From contig JABMRP010000789.1 of NCBI GenBank assembly GCA_013202535.1, positions 1-7,557 on the forward strand: a stretch of DNA of 7,557 nucleotides, written 5' to 3'. Positions within the stretch are counted from its first letter, which is position 1. Every line of letters begins with the position of its first letter. The notes beneath the pieces were generated by a model that had not been told where the DNA came from, did no database searches, and worked only from the letters and a program-made list of their open reading frames with translations. The translations under genes were made by a program, and so were the position numbers. The DNA is from Planctomycetota bacterium (GTDB lineage Bacteria; Planctomycetota; Planctomycetia; Pirellulales; Thermoguttaceae). This document shows, in pieces, positions 1-5,955 of this stretch.

Positions 1-260
1 CGTTTGCTGCCCGTAAAGCTCATCAGGATGTTGCCGTTGTCGAGTAGCCAGGCGTCGGTGCATTGATCGGCCGGATACTCCCAATCAATCTCTTCCGCCG
101 CCGACATCTTGAAGACACGCTTCGCGCCGATATCACTGCAAAGATAGGAATGCCGTACCGCGGGTTTTGGGCTCTCTTCCTCTTCGGCACCGTAAGATGT
201 TATTGTCATGGGCAGCAAGAAGACGACCGTCAGAATAGTACATGCAATGCGGTTTGTCAT
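1..260 (-). CDS. Exported propeller-like protein, N-terminal part (partial at left edge)
   Basis: The frame is open from an ATG at 260 to the window edge, giving 86 codons of a longer protein. Residues 1-24 form a plausible Sec signal peptide: Asn/Arg at the start, a hydrophobic core around ILTVVFLLPM, and likely cleavage after SYG. The mature part has the pattern DIGAKRVFKM, then IDWEYPA, then DAWLLDNGNILMSF. This resembles the first blades of exported PQQ- or WD40-like beta-propeller proteins common in Planctomycetota and Bacteroidota, where each repeat carries a W-E-Y/F core and a 'LLDNGN' turn. A ribosome binding site AAGGAA (267-272) lies 6 nt before the ATG. The gene sits 46 nt after the sugar porter on the same strand, so the two are probably co-transcribed. 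The enzymatic or binding role cannot be read from this fragment; the family call is tentative. Confidence 0.72.
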   Translation of the reverse strand, partial: MTNRIACTILTVVFLLPMTITSYGAEEEESPKPAVRHSYLCSDIGAKRVFKMSAAEEIDWEYPADQCTDAWLLDNGNILMSFTGSK

Positions 261-306
261 CTTTCGTTCCTTTTCTTGATGTAAGTAACCACGGGCCAAC
301 GGTCTC

Positions 307-1737
307 TCAGCGGGTCCAGGATTTTTCGAGTTCCTCGAGCGTCTTGCCCTTCGTCTCGGGAACGAGGAACCAGACAAAGAGGATCGACGGAGCACATAGC
401 GAGGCATAGAGCCAGAAGCAGCCCGCGGGGCCAAGGTTTTCCTTCAGCCAGGGGAAGGTAAAGGAGACCAGGAAGCAGGTGGCCCAGACGGTAAAGACAC
501 CAAACGACATGGCCCGGCCTCGGATCCGGGTGGGAAAGATCTCGGAGATAACAATCCAGGGGATGGGGCCCAAGCCGATCGCAAAGCAGGCGATGTAGCC
601 TATAATCATCCACAACAGCCAGGGACCCTCGGCCACGCCGTTGTGGAAGAGCAGCCCGATCAGGACCAGCGAAGTGACCACGCCGATGGTGCCGATCTGG
701 AGGATGGGCTTGCGGCCCATGCTGTCGACTTTCCAAAGAGTCAGCACCGTGAACGCCGTGTTGACAATGCCGATGATCACCAACCCGCCCAAGGCGTCGC
801 TGAGTTGCCAGCCGGCCGCCTTGAAAATGTCTTCGCCGTAGTAGATGATCACGTTGATCCCGCTGATTTGCCCGAAGAGAGGCAGCATAATGCCGATCAG
901 CAGGGCCAGCCGCATCCCCGGCCGGAAAAGCTGCCACACGGAGCCGCTTTCCTGCGAGATGGTATCGCGGATTTCGTTCATCTCCAGCGTGGCCGTCTCT
1001 CGCCCACCGATCCGGGCGAGTATGTTCAGGGCTTCGTCTTCGCGATGTTGCTTGGTCAGCCAGCGGGGACTCTCGGGTACCCGTAACAACAGGAGCAAGA
1101 ACAGAATCGCCGGCAACGCTTCGGCGCCGAACATGCCGCGCCAAAGCTCGTCGACGAAGATCCATTGCAGCGTGGCGTGGCCGAACATTTCGCCATGGTT
1201 CTCGGCCAGATGCAGAAGAAACGCATTGGAGAGATAGGCCCCCAGTACGCCGACGGTGATGGCGAACTGATACATGGCGACCATGCGGCCTCGCAGATGG
1301 GGCGGCGAGAGTTCGGAGATGTACAACGGCGCGAGCATCGACGCGAATCCCACGCCCACCCCGCCGACAAATCGCACCGCGATCAGTGCGCCGGGCGTCA
1401 GCGGGATGGTCGACCCGAGGGCCGAGACCAGAAACAGCCCGGCCGCCAAGATCATCATTTTCTTCCGCCCGAACCGGTCGCTGAGCGTCCCGGCCGCCAT
1501 GGCCCCCGTGATGCACCCCAGCAGGACCGAACTGACAACCCAGCCTTTCAGCACCGAGTCCAGGGCAAACTGCGTTTCCAGCAGCCCGATGGCTCCAGAG
1601 ATCACGGCCGTATCGAAGCCGAACAGCAACCCTCCCAATGCGGCCACGGTACAAACGGCCGACAGGTACAATATGCTTCCCCGCTCGGGCGCCAAGGTTT
1701 GCCGCGGAATCCCTTTGGCTTCGTCCGTTGTGGTCAA
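307..1737 (-). CDS. MFS sugar porter (XylE/GLUT-type sugar:H+ symporter)
   Basis: A 476-aa inner-membrane transporter of the major facilitator superfamily, sugar porter family, full length for the family with about 12 hydrophobic segments. The family signatures appear in order: GGLLFGFDTAVISG (35-48, with Asp42 at the position of the XylE proton-coupling Asp), DRFGRKK (87-93), the PLYISE..PPHLRGR block (137-151), PESPRWL (221-227), GQISGIN (289-295, sugar-binding Gln and Asn), DSMGRKP (338-344), PIPWIVISEIFP (391-402, with the sugar-stacking Trp394), and a C-terminal PETKGKTLEE. The substrate is probably a hexose or pentose, but the exact sugar cannot be told. The start is TTG at 1737, supported by GGGAG seven nt upstream and by the N-terminal extent; no in-frame Met occurs until residue 80. 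It is the first gene of a unit with the exported protein at 1-260. A longer frame on the same strand is a shadow. Confidence 0.93.
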   Translation of the reverse strand: MTTTDEAKGIPRQTLAPERGSILYLSAVCTVAALGGLLFGFDTAVISGAIGLLETQFALDSVLKGWVVSSVLLGCITGAMAAGTLSDRFGRKKMMILAAGLFLVSALGSTIPLTPGALIAVRFVGGVGVGFASMLAPLYISELSPPHLRGRMVAMYQFAITVGVLGAYLSNAFLLHLAENHGEMFGHATLQWIFVDELWRGMFGAEALPAILFLLLLLRVPESPRWLTKQHREDEALNILARIGGRETATLEMNEIRDTISQESGSVWQLFRPGMRLALLIGIMLPLFGQISGINVIIYYGEDIFKAAGWQLSDALGGLVIIGIVNTAFTVLTLWKVDSMGRKPILQIGTIGVVTSLVLIGLLFHNGVAEGPWLLWMIIGYIACFAIGLGPIPWIVISEIFPTRIRGRAMSFGVFTVWATCFLVSFTFPWLKENLGPAGCFWLYASLCAPSILFVWFLVPETKGKTLEELEKSWTR

Positions 1738-1765
1738 TGGTTCTCTCCCGGTGGTTGGGGCCGTC

Positions 1766-1787
1766 CAGCTTTGGTTCTACCAAGCTG
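1766..1787 (-). promoter_or_regulatory. Imperfect hairpin or operator in the porter leader
   Basis: On the minus strand, CAGCTTGGT and ACCAAAGCTG form an inverted repeat with a single extra A and a 3-nt loop. It lies 29 nt before the TTG start of the sugar porter, inside the predicted leader. It could be an operator for a LacI-type sugar regulator or an RNA hairpin. No regulator gene is visible in the window, so the role is inference. Confidence 0.35.
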
Positions 1788-1819
1788 ATGAATATCGAGT
1801 GCCGAACAAGAGATCATGA

Positions 1820-1848
1820 ATGATGAGGGGCGAGGGGCTCCGTGTCAA
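1820..1848 (-). promoter_or_regulatory. Candidate sigma70-type promoter of the sugar porter unit
   Basis: On the minus strand a consensus -35 TTGACA (1848 to 1843) is followed after 17 nt by CATCAT (1825 to 1820), matching four of six -10 bases. Transcription would start near 1813, giving a leader of about 75 nt that contains the hairpin at 1766-1787. The -35 is strong and the -10 is only fair. Planctomycete promoters are poorly defined, so this is a candidate only. Confidence 0.35.
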
Positions 1849-2178
1849 CACGCGAGGGCATTTTCGGTCCTCTTGGGTGTGAGGATCGCTCCGGCCGCCT
1901 CGTTCCTTCGACCTTCGGCCCTGACGAGTGTAGGGTAACCGGACGATTGTTTCAGACACCCATGCGTCAGCACGTGACGGCTGGATAGCCCGAAGACTCC
2001 ACGAACGACGACCCATCGCACCCCGGCCGGCTATCCCGCGGTGGGTTGTTCCGCGGCATGGCCGCTTCCGTTTCACCGGAGACTATCAGGTTACTCGCCG
2101 GGCTATCCGCCTCACAACCGCAATCGGATCTCGCCAGTCCATGCTACCACCACCGTTTGGCAAATGCGGCCGAAATAA
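1849..2178. other. Intergenic stretch without a convincing gene
   Basis: Between the candidate porter promoter and the toxin-antitoxin promoter I see no coding region with a ribosome binding site or recognisable protein. A 99-codon open frame on the minus strand (2076 to 1777) has Arg-rich, low-quality composition and runs through the porter promoter and into its leader, so it is treated as spurious. The stretch contains a 10-bp inverted repeat (1983-1992 with 2099-2108), a third copy of its 8-bp core at 2029-2036, and a small perfect dyad CGTCA-GCACG-TGACG near 1964-1978. No tRNA, terminator or CRISPR repeat was seen. Confidence 0.5.
1983..2108. repeat. 10-bp inverted repeat with an extra core copy
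   Basis: GGATAGCCCG at 1983-1992 is the exact reverse complement of CGGGCTATCC at 2099-2108. The 8-bp core GGCTATCC occurs again at 2029-2036. The arms are 106 nt apart, too far for a simple hairpin. They could be ends of a small decayed element, binding sites, or chance in GC-rich DNA. Confidence 0.3.
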
Positions 2179-2185
2179 TATCGCA
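2179..2185 (+). promoter_or_regulatory. Upstream half-site of the toxin-antitoxin operator
   Basis: TATCGCA is repeated here exactly 24 nt upstream of the left arm of the palindrome at 2203-2220. Its would-be right arm (2190-2196, TGTGTTG) matches the palindrome arm TGCGATA at only some positions. It may be a second, weaker binding site giving cooperative repression. Identity of the heptamer is seen directly; the role is inferred. Confidence 0.4.
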
Positions 2186-2193
2186 AAATTGTG

Positions 2194-2222
2194 TTGACTT
2201 TGTATCGCAATAGTGCGATAAT
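2194..2222 (+). promoter_or_regulatory. Promoter of the toxin-antitoxin operon
   Basis: A -35 box TTGACT (2194-2199) and a -10 box GATAAT (2217-2222) are separated by exactly 17 nt, each matching sigma70 consensus at five of six positions. The -10 is preceded by TGC, giving an extended -10 (TGn). Transcription should begin near 2229, with a leader of about 37 nt to the toxin ATG at 2266. This is the best-formed promoter in the window. Confidence 0.7.
2203..2220 (+). promoter_or_regulatory. Palindromic operator inside the toxin-antitoxin promoter
   Basis: TATCGCA-ATAG-TGCGATA is a perfect inverted repeat with 7-bp arms and a 4-bp centre. It fills the spacer between the -35 and -10 boxes and overlaps the -10. 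A dimeric protein bound here would block RNA polymerase. In HigBA-type modules the antitoxin autorepresses its own promoter through its helix-turn-helix, so the double-HTH antitoxin encoded downstream is the expected ligand. Confidence 0.7.
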
Positions 2223-2265
2223 ATGATATAGAGGAAGTTCAAGTACCGTTGGCAAGGAAGTGCCC

Positions 2266-2640
2266 ATGCCTGAAACGACAGTGGTTCTCTACGCTGATGA
2301 CGATGGTTCATCGCCACTTCTAACCTGGCTCGACCGGCAACAGAGCAAGGTACAGGACAAGTGCCTTGTAAAGGTTGAGCGTCTGGGAGAGTTGGGGCAT
2401 GAACTCCGTCGCCCGGAAGCAGATTTTCTTCGAGACGCCATTTATGAACTGAGGGTGCGCTATGGGCGAGTCAATTACCGGATGCTCTATTTCTTCCACG
2501 AAAGGATCGCCGTTATTTCCCATGGATTGACCAAAGTGAAAGTAGTGCCGGATACGGACATTGATCTGGCCATTACGCGGAAAGGCAAATTCGCACAAGA
2601 CCCAGAAAAACACACACACGAGGAGAAGGCCGATGGCTAA
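2266..2640 (+). CDS. HigB/RelE-type toxin (phage Gp49-like family)
   Basis: A 124-aa protein of the Gp49/HigB branch of the RelE/ParE toxin superfamily. Members are generally ribosome-dependent mRNA endonucleases that stop translation when the antitoxin is lost. The family core is visible: LTWLD (18-23), a helix with KVERLGELG (36-44), then LRDAIYELRVRYG (55-67), YRMLYFF (71-77) and ISHGLTKVKVVP (84-95), followed by the C-terminal helix DIDLAITRKGKF. Arg63, Arg65, Arg72 and Lys90/Lys92 are candidates for RNA-contacting basic residues. I chose the ATG at 2266: AAGGAAG (2254-2260) sits at proper spacing, whereas a GTG at 2260 in the same frame lies inside that ribosome binding site. The gene is first in the operon and overlaps the antitoxin by 8 nt. 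The C-terminal tail of about 15 polar residues (EKHTHEEKADG) extends beyond the core and encodes the antitoxin's ribosome binding site. Confidence 0.88.
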   Translation: MPETTVVLYADDDGSSPLLTWLDRQQSKVQDKCLVKVERLGELGHELRRPEADFLRDAIYELRVRYGRVNYRMLYFFHERIAVISHGLTKVKVVPDTDIDLAITRKGKFAQDPEKHTHEEKADG

Positions 2641-3298
2641 GAGGGAAAAGACTAGCGATGCTGTCAAGATCCTTCGCGATCGGTACGTGAAGGACGATCC
2701 TCAGCGGAAAGCTTCTGTTGAGGTTGAGCGGGTGAACGCTCAAGTCGCTCGCATGATCCACGATCTTCGTAACGATGCGGGGATCACACAGAAGGAGCTT
2801 GCTGAGCTAGTCGCAACAACCCAGTCAGTAATCAGTCGTCTGGAGGATGCGGACTATGAAGGACACTCGTTGTCCATGCTCAACCGCATTGCGGAAGCGC
2901 TCAAGCAGAAGATGAGCGTTGTCATGACCGCGAAGGACCCCGAAGTGGACGGGATGCGACACGCTTTCCATCTCGTTGTTCAGATGCTACGGAGGCGGCG
3001 CGGGATGACCGTCGACAAACTGGCTAAACGTGCGGACATCGACCGAGACGAAATCGTGGCGATGGAACGTAACAATGCTTATCGCCCTTCACCGCTGACG
3101 TTGCACAAGCTGTGCAACTTCTACAAGATTCCCGAGAGGCGAATGCTGGTTCTGGCCGGAGCGATCAAGGAGGCGCCGCAAGGATTCTCGGAGACTGCAT
3201 CCCGGTTCGCTGCCCAATCAGAATCGTTTGCCAAGCTGACCGAAGAAGAGCAGAAAACGTTGGACGAGTTCGTTGGATTCCTAAGGAATGACAAGTAG
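2633..3298 (+). CDS. Antitoxin with two tandem XRE-type HTH domains (HigA-like)
   Basis: A 221-aa cytoplasmic DNA-binding protein, the presumed antitoxin and autorepressor of the toxin encoded just upstream. Residues 38-97 form a HigA/XRE helix-turn-helix: IHDLRNDAGITQKELAELV, then TTQSVISRLED as recognition helix, then LNRIAEALKQKMSVVM. Residues 111-178 form a second Cro/CI-type domain: LRRRRGMTVDKLAKRADI, DEIVAMERNN, then LHKLCNFYKIPERRMLVLAGA. The tail (FAKLTEEEQKTLDEFVGFL) is acidic and helical, as in phage-repressor-like regulators. Residues 1-37 are charged. Ordinary HigA proteins are about 100 aa with one HTH, so this is about twice the usual size. The ATG at 2633 is chosen over an in-frame ATG at 2561 because AGGAG (2621-2625) lies 7 nt before it and the longer version would read 24 atypical residues overlapping the toxin core. 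The 8-nt overlap implies translational coupling. Confidence 0.87.
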   Translation: MAKREKTSDAVKILRDRYVKDDPQRKASVEVERVNAQVARMIHDLRNDAGITQKELAELVATTQSVISRLEDADYEGHSLSMLNRIAEALKQKMSVVMTAKDPEVDGMRHAFHLVVQMLRRRRGMTVDKLAKRADIDRDEIVAMERNNAYRPSPLTLHKLCNFYKIPERRMLVLAGAIKEAPQGFSETASRFAAQSESFAKLTEEEQKTLDEFVGFLRNDK

Positions 3299-3319
3299 CC
3301 CTGTTGTTGGAGGGGCAGC

Positions 3320-3382
3320 ATGAATGAGGCCACTCGACGGGAAATAGAAAAACTGCAAGACGGTTGGAGGCAGTGGCCTTAA
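3320..3382 (+). CDS. 20-aa ORF after the antitoxin, possible stump of a third gene
   Basis: An ATG at 3320 follows a near-ideal ribosome binding site GGAGGGG (3309-3315), 22 nt after the antitoxin stop, and opens a 20-codon frame ending TAA at 3380-3382. The peptide begins MNEATRREIEKL and ends GWRQWP. The first dozen residues look like the amphipathic first helix of a normal protein and recall the N-termini of ImmA/IrrE-type metallopeptidases, which often sit beside Cro/CI-type regulators; this likeness is weak. It may be a truncated third cistron left by the recombination that joined this module to the sialidase gene, or a genuine micropeptide. Beyond the stop I see no continuation in any frame before the sialidase stop at 3414. 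Confidence 0.4.
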   Translation: MNEATRREIEKLQDGWRQWP

Positions 3383-3413
3383 ATGTTGGCACGCCATTCC
3401 CTGCCGACGGCTT

Positions 3414-4526
3414 TCACGGCGCCGGTTCGAGGAACTCGCGATCGAGGCGGGTGAACGTGATAAACCGATAGTTGCCTCGTTCCCAGAGAACGCCGACCGA
3501 CTTGTCTTTGAGGATCGTTAGCGTGGAATAGGCGGCCGGCTCGTCGGAGATTAGCCGCTGGTGGGTGAACGTCCGGCCTTCGTCGTAGCTGGTGCGGACG
3601 ATCAGCTTGTTGCGGCCCGGGCCTTGGGGGCCGGTCCAGAGGATGCGGTCGCGGTCGTCGCCGGCGGACTTCAGCGTGTAGCGCTCGACGGCGCAGCAGA
3701 CCGGGGTCACCGGTTGGCCCGCGGCGGGTGCGGACCAGGTGCGGCCGCCGTCGCTGCTGGTGGCCGTCCAGCGATGGGGCCCGCCGTGCTGGCGGGCGTC
3801 GAGGAGGATCCGCCCGTCGGACAACTCGACCAACTGGTCCTCGTCCACTCCCTGTTCTCCCGGCATCACGTCCCCGCGATGCCAGGTGCGGCCGTGGTCT
3901 TCGCTGAACAGCGTAAACGCACTCCATGGGGCATACCTCCACATCGGGACGATCAGCCGTCCCTTGCGGTCCTGGATCGCTCCGCCGGGGCCGGGCACGC
4001 TGATCCGCCACTGGGCGTCGGCCATGTCCCGGGCCACGTCGGTCTGATCGATCGGCTCGGACCAGGTCTGGCCGTGATCGTCGCTGTAGCGAGCCAGGTT
4101 GGCCACGTCGTCCGTGCCCGGCCGGGCCGCATGAGTGCCCCGCCCCGGCTTACAGCGCAGATAAAAGACCCAAACGCGGCCGCTTTGGTGATCGACCACG
4201 GTGGCCGGATTCGACGACGACCAAAATTCGCCGGAGTGCTCGATCAATTTCATCGGCGACCACGTGACCCCGTCGTCGGTGCTCCGTTTCAGGACCAGGT
4301 CGATCTCCTGCCCTTTCCCTCCGGGGTCGCTCAAGTTGTGCTTTCTCGCCTCGGCAAAGGCCAACAGCGATCCGTCGGCAGCCGTTTCAATCGCCGGGAT
4401 GCGATACCCGGTGTATCCGTCCTTGCCGGAGACAAAGACGTCGACGTGCTTCAGCGGGGACATGCCCGAGGCCGCGGCGACGACCGCCAGGGACAACAGC
4501 AGCGAGAGAAGGCAGGAGCGTTTCAT
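3414..4526 (-). CDS. Secreted exo-alpha-sialidase (GH33, BNR/Asp-box)
   Basis: A 370-aa sialidase that removes terminal sialic acids from glycoconjugates, exported by a Sec signal peptide (residues 1-21, MKRSCLLSLLLSLAVVAAASG). The mature length fits a single six-bladed propeller with no extra carbohydrate-binding domain. YRIP (41-44) supplies the first arginine of the sialate-binding triad (Arg42). SDPGGKGQEIDLVLKRS carries the acid/base candidate Asp67. VDEDQLVELSDG (227-238) gives Glu229, with Arg245 as second arginine; Arg305 before IVRTSYDEG is the likely third; Tyr333 in AAYSTL is the likely nucleophile. Five Asp boxes (S-x-D-x-G-x-T-W/F) are seen at 82, 148, 208, 257 and 313. A GGAGG 5 nt before the ATG supports the start. 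It is divergent from the oxidoreductase operon and convergent with the toxin-antitoxin block. Residue roles are assigned by family pattern, not alignment. Confidence 0.93.
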   Translation of the reverse strand: MKRSCLLSLLLSLAVVAAASGMSPLKHVDVFVSGKDGYTGYRIPAIETAADGSLLAFAEARKHNLSDPGGKGQEIDLVLKRSTDDGVTWSPMKLIEHSGEFWSSSNPATVVDHQSGRVWVFYLRCKPGRGTHAARPGTDDVANLARYSDDHGQTWSEPIDQTDVARDMADAQWRISVPGPGGAIQDRKGRLIVPMWRYAPWSAFTLFSEDHGRTWHRGDVMPGEQGVDEDQLVELSDGRILLDARQHGGPHRWTATSSDGGRTWSAPAAGQPVTPVCCAVERYTLKSAGDDRDRILWTGPQGPGRNKLIVRTSYDEGRTFTHQRLISDEPAAYSTLTILKDKSVGVLWERGNYRFITFTRLDREFLEPAP

Positions 4527-4531
4527 GGTCG

Positions 4532-4536
4532 CCTCC
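4532..4536 (-). promoter_or_regulatory. Sialidase ribosome binding site
   Basis: GGAGG on the minus strand, 5 nt upstream of the ATG at 4526, fixes the sialidase start and places its signal peptide at the very N-terminus. Confidence 0.7.
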
Positions 4537-4634
4537 AGTACGGTTAAAGGGAAATCGGCGGCTTCTCTTGTGCCTCACTTGGCGAGGCGCGATCGAACGG
4601 CTTCTGATGAGACGACGGCCCGGCACGGTAATCC

Positions 4635-4663
4635 TTGACCATCGGCAGCCCAGAGGCTAGACT
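4635..4663 (+). promoter_or_regulatory. Candidate promoter of the oxidoreductase-ceramidase-sulfatase operon
   Basis: TTGACC (4635-4640) and TAGACT (4658-4663) are separated by 17 nt, matching consensus at five and four of six positions. Transcription would start near 4670, leaving about 50 nt before the ATG at 4723. The region between the divergent sialidase and this operon (4527-4722) is 196 nt. On the opposite strand a perfect TTGACA (4696 to 4691) has only a weak -10 at suitable spacing, so the sialidase promoter is less clear. Confidence 0.35.
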
Positions 4664-4722
4664 CCAAGCTCTATTGGAGGATCATACTCCTGTCAACTCA
4701 CGTCAGTCAAGGAGAACCTGCC

Positions 4723-5919
4723 ATGCCCGAGCCTACTTCACGACGTTCGTTCCTGAAAATCGCCGGTTTGGGTGCCGCCGGCCTCGCAGTCGCATCGGCG
4801 GGCAAAGCCGACGAGCCGAAGATCCAGGGATTCGAAGAGGAAAAGGCCGACCAGAAGACGGCCGCCGCGTGGAAACAGGCCTCTGATCGGAAGATCCGTA
4901 TGGGGATCGTCGGATACGGCGTCTGCAAGTTCGGTGCGCAGTTCTCTTTGCAGCATCACCCCAACGTCGAGGTCGTTGCCGTCAGCGACCTGTTCCCGGA
5001 CCGTTGCCAAGAGCTGGCCCGGCAGTGCAAGTGTGAAAAGACCTATCCCTCGCTCGAAGAGATGGTGAAGGACGATTCCATCGAGGCGATCTTCTGTGCC
5101 ACCGATGCGCCCAGCCATGCCCGCCATTGCATCGACGTTCTCAAGCACGGCAAGCACGTCGCCAGCGCGGTGCCGGCCATCTGGGAGCATCTTGAAGACG
5201 CCGACAAGCTGCACGAAGCCGTGAAGACGTCGGGACTCAACTACATGCTCTTCGAGACCTCGTGCTACCACGGGGATCTCTACGCGATGCGGCAAATCCA
5301 CGAAGCCGGTGGATTCGGCAAGCTGGTCTACAGTGAAGGCGAGTACTTCCATTACGCGTGCGCGGTGATCCCCTCGTACAAGGACTGGCGAATTGGCCTT
5401 CCGCCTCAATGGTATCCGACGCACTCCAACGCCTACTACGTGTGCATCACCGGCGGGAGCTTCACCGAGGTCTCGTGTATGGGAATGCCGAGCATCCGCA
5501 CGGAGTTGCAGCCACGGAACAATCGGTACAAGAACCCCTTCGGCACCGAAATCGCGATGTTTCGTACGAGCGAGGGGGGCATGTCGAGAATGGGCGTCAG
5601 TTGGGACACGCCCGGCTACGGCGGCGAAGTCGGTCGGGTTCGGGGGCAAAAGGGATCGATGATCGGCTTAAACTATCAGGGACTTCAAAAGAAGCTGCCG
5701 AAGTTGACCAAGCCGCCGCTCCCACCCGGCATGGCACCCGGCGGACACGGCGGCTCGCACGGATATCTGGGCAACGAGTTCGTCATGTCGATCCTCGAAA
5801 GCCGCAGGCCGCTGGTCGACATCACCTGGGGGCTGAACCTGACCGTTGCCGGCATCGTGGCCCACCAATCGGCCCTGAGAGACGGCGAACTGATGAAGAT
5901 TCCGCAGTACGTACGCTAA
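4723..5919 (+). CDS. Tat-exported Gfo/Idh/MocA family protein (GH109-like), EKP lysine absent
   Basis: A 398-aa NAD(P)-dependent oxidoreductase-fold protein with a twin-arginine leader: RRSFLK (7-12), then a hydrophobic Ala/Gly core, probable cleavage near residue 29. A Rossmann domain starts at IRMGIVGYGVCKFG (58-71, glycine-rich dinucleotide loop), followed by EVVAVSDL (83-90). Where most family members have G-K-H-V-x-x-E-K-P, this protein has GKHVASAVP (143-151): Glu and the catalytic Lys are replaced by Ala149 and Val150. The C-terminal domain has SEGEYFH (204-210) and WYPTHS (230-235). A non-EKP proline loop plus Y-P-T-H is also a feature of GH109 alpha-N-acetylgalactosaminidases, which hydrolyse glycosides by transient NAD+ oxidation. 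I infer a GH109-like glycosidase or a close relative; a periplasmic sugar oxidoreductase remains possible. AAGGAG 8 nt upstream supports the start. First gene of a three-gene operon. Confidence 0.85.
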   Translation: MPEPTSRRSFLKIAGLGAAGLAVASAGKADEPKIQGFEEEKADQKTAAAWKQASDRKIRMGIVGYGVCKFGAQFSLQHHPNVEVVAVSDLFPDRCQELARQCKCEKTYPSLEEMVKDDSIEAIFCATDAPSHARHCIDVLKHGKHVASAVPAIWEHLEDADKLHEAVKTSGLNYMLFETSCYHGDLYAMRQIHEAGGFGKLVYSEGEYFHYACAVIPSYKDWRIGLPPQWYPTHSNAYYVCITGGSFTEVSCMGMPSIRTELQPRNNRYKNPFGTEIAMFRTSEGGMSRMGVSWDTPGYGGEVGRVRGQKGSMIGLNYQGLQKKLPKLTKPPLPPGMAPGGHGGSHGYLGNEFVMSILESRRPLVDITWGLNLTVAGIVAHQSALRDGELMKIPQYVR

Positions 5920-5955
5920 CCGAAGCCTGAGGATTCACCGACGAAGGAAAGCACG

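Noticed and set aside
257..1783. 508-codon open frame on the minus strand overlapping the sugar porter
   Set aside because: It is the out-of-frame shadow of the porter: Arg/His/Gly-rich translation without hydrophobic segments or family motifs, while the 307-1737 frame carries every sugar porter signature.
1777..2076. 99-codon minus-strand frame in the intergenic stretch
   Set aside because: Arg-rich, no domain, no clear ribosome binding site, and it would overlap the porter's promoter and leader. A small hypothetical gene cannot be fully excluded.
2561..2632. Upstream in-frame ATG extending the antitoxin by 24 residues
   Set aside because: The extension overlaps the toxin coding region out of frame and lacks a suitable ribosome binding site; AGGAG sits 7 nt before the ATG at 2633.
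3383..3440. Possible terminator between the convergent toxin-antitoxin block and sialidase gene
   Set aside because: Short GC-rich complementarities around GCCGACGGC exist, but there is no stable stem followed by a T-run on either strand.
3561..4547. 328-codon plus-strand frame opposite the sialidase
   Set aside because: Long antisense frames are expected in GC-rich genes. The translation shows no domain, and the minus-strand frame has five Asp boxes, YRIP and a signal peptide.
4676..4690. GGAG/CTCC dyad in the divergent region as an operator
   Set aside because: Only 4-bp arms around a 7-nt centre; too short to separate from chance.
4738..5649. 303-codon minus-strand frame opposite the oxidoreductase gene
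   Set aside because: No ribosome binding site or recognisable domain, and the plus-strand frame has a Tat leader and Rossmann motif.
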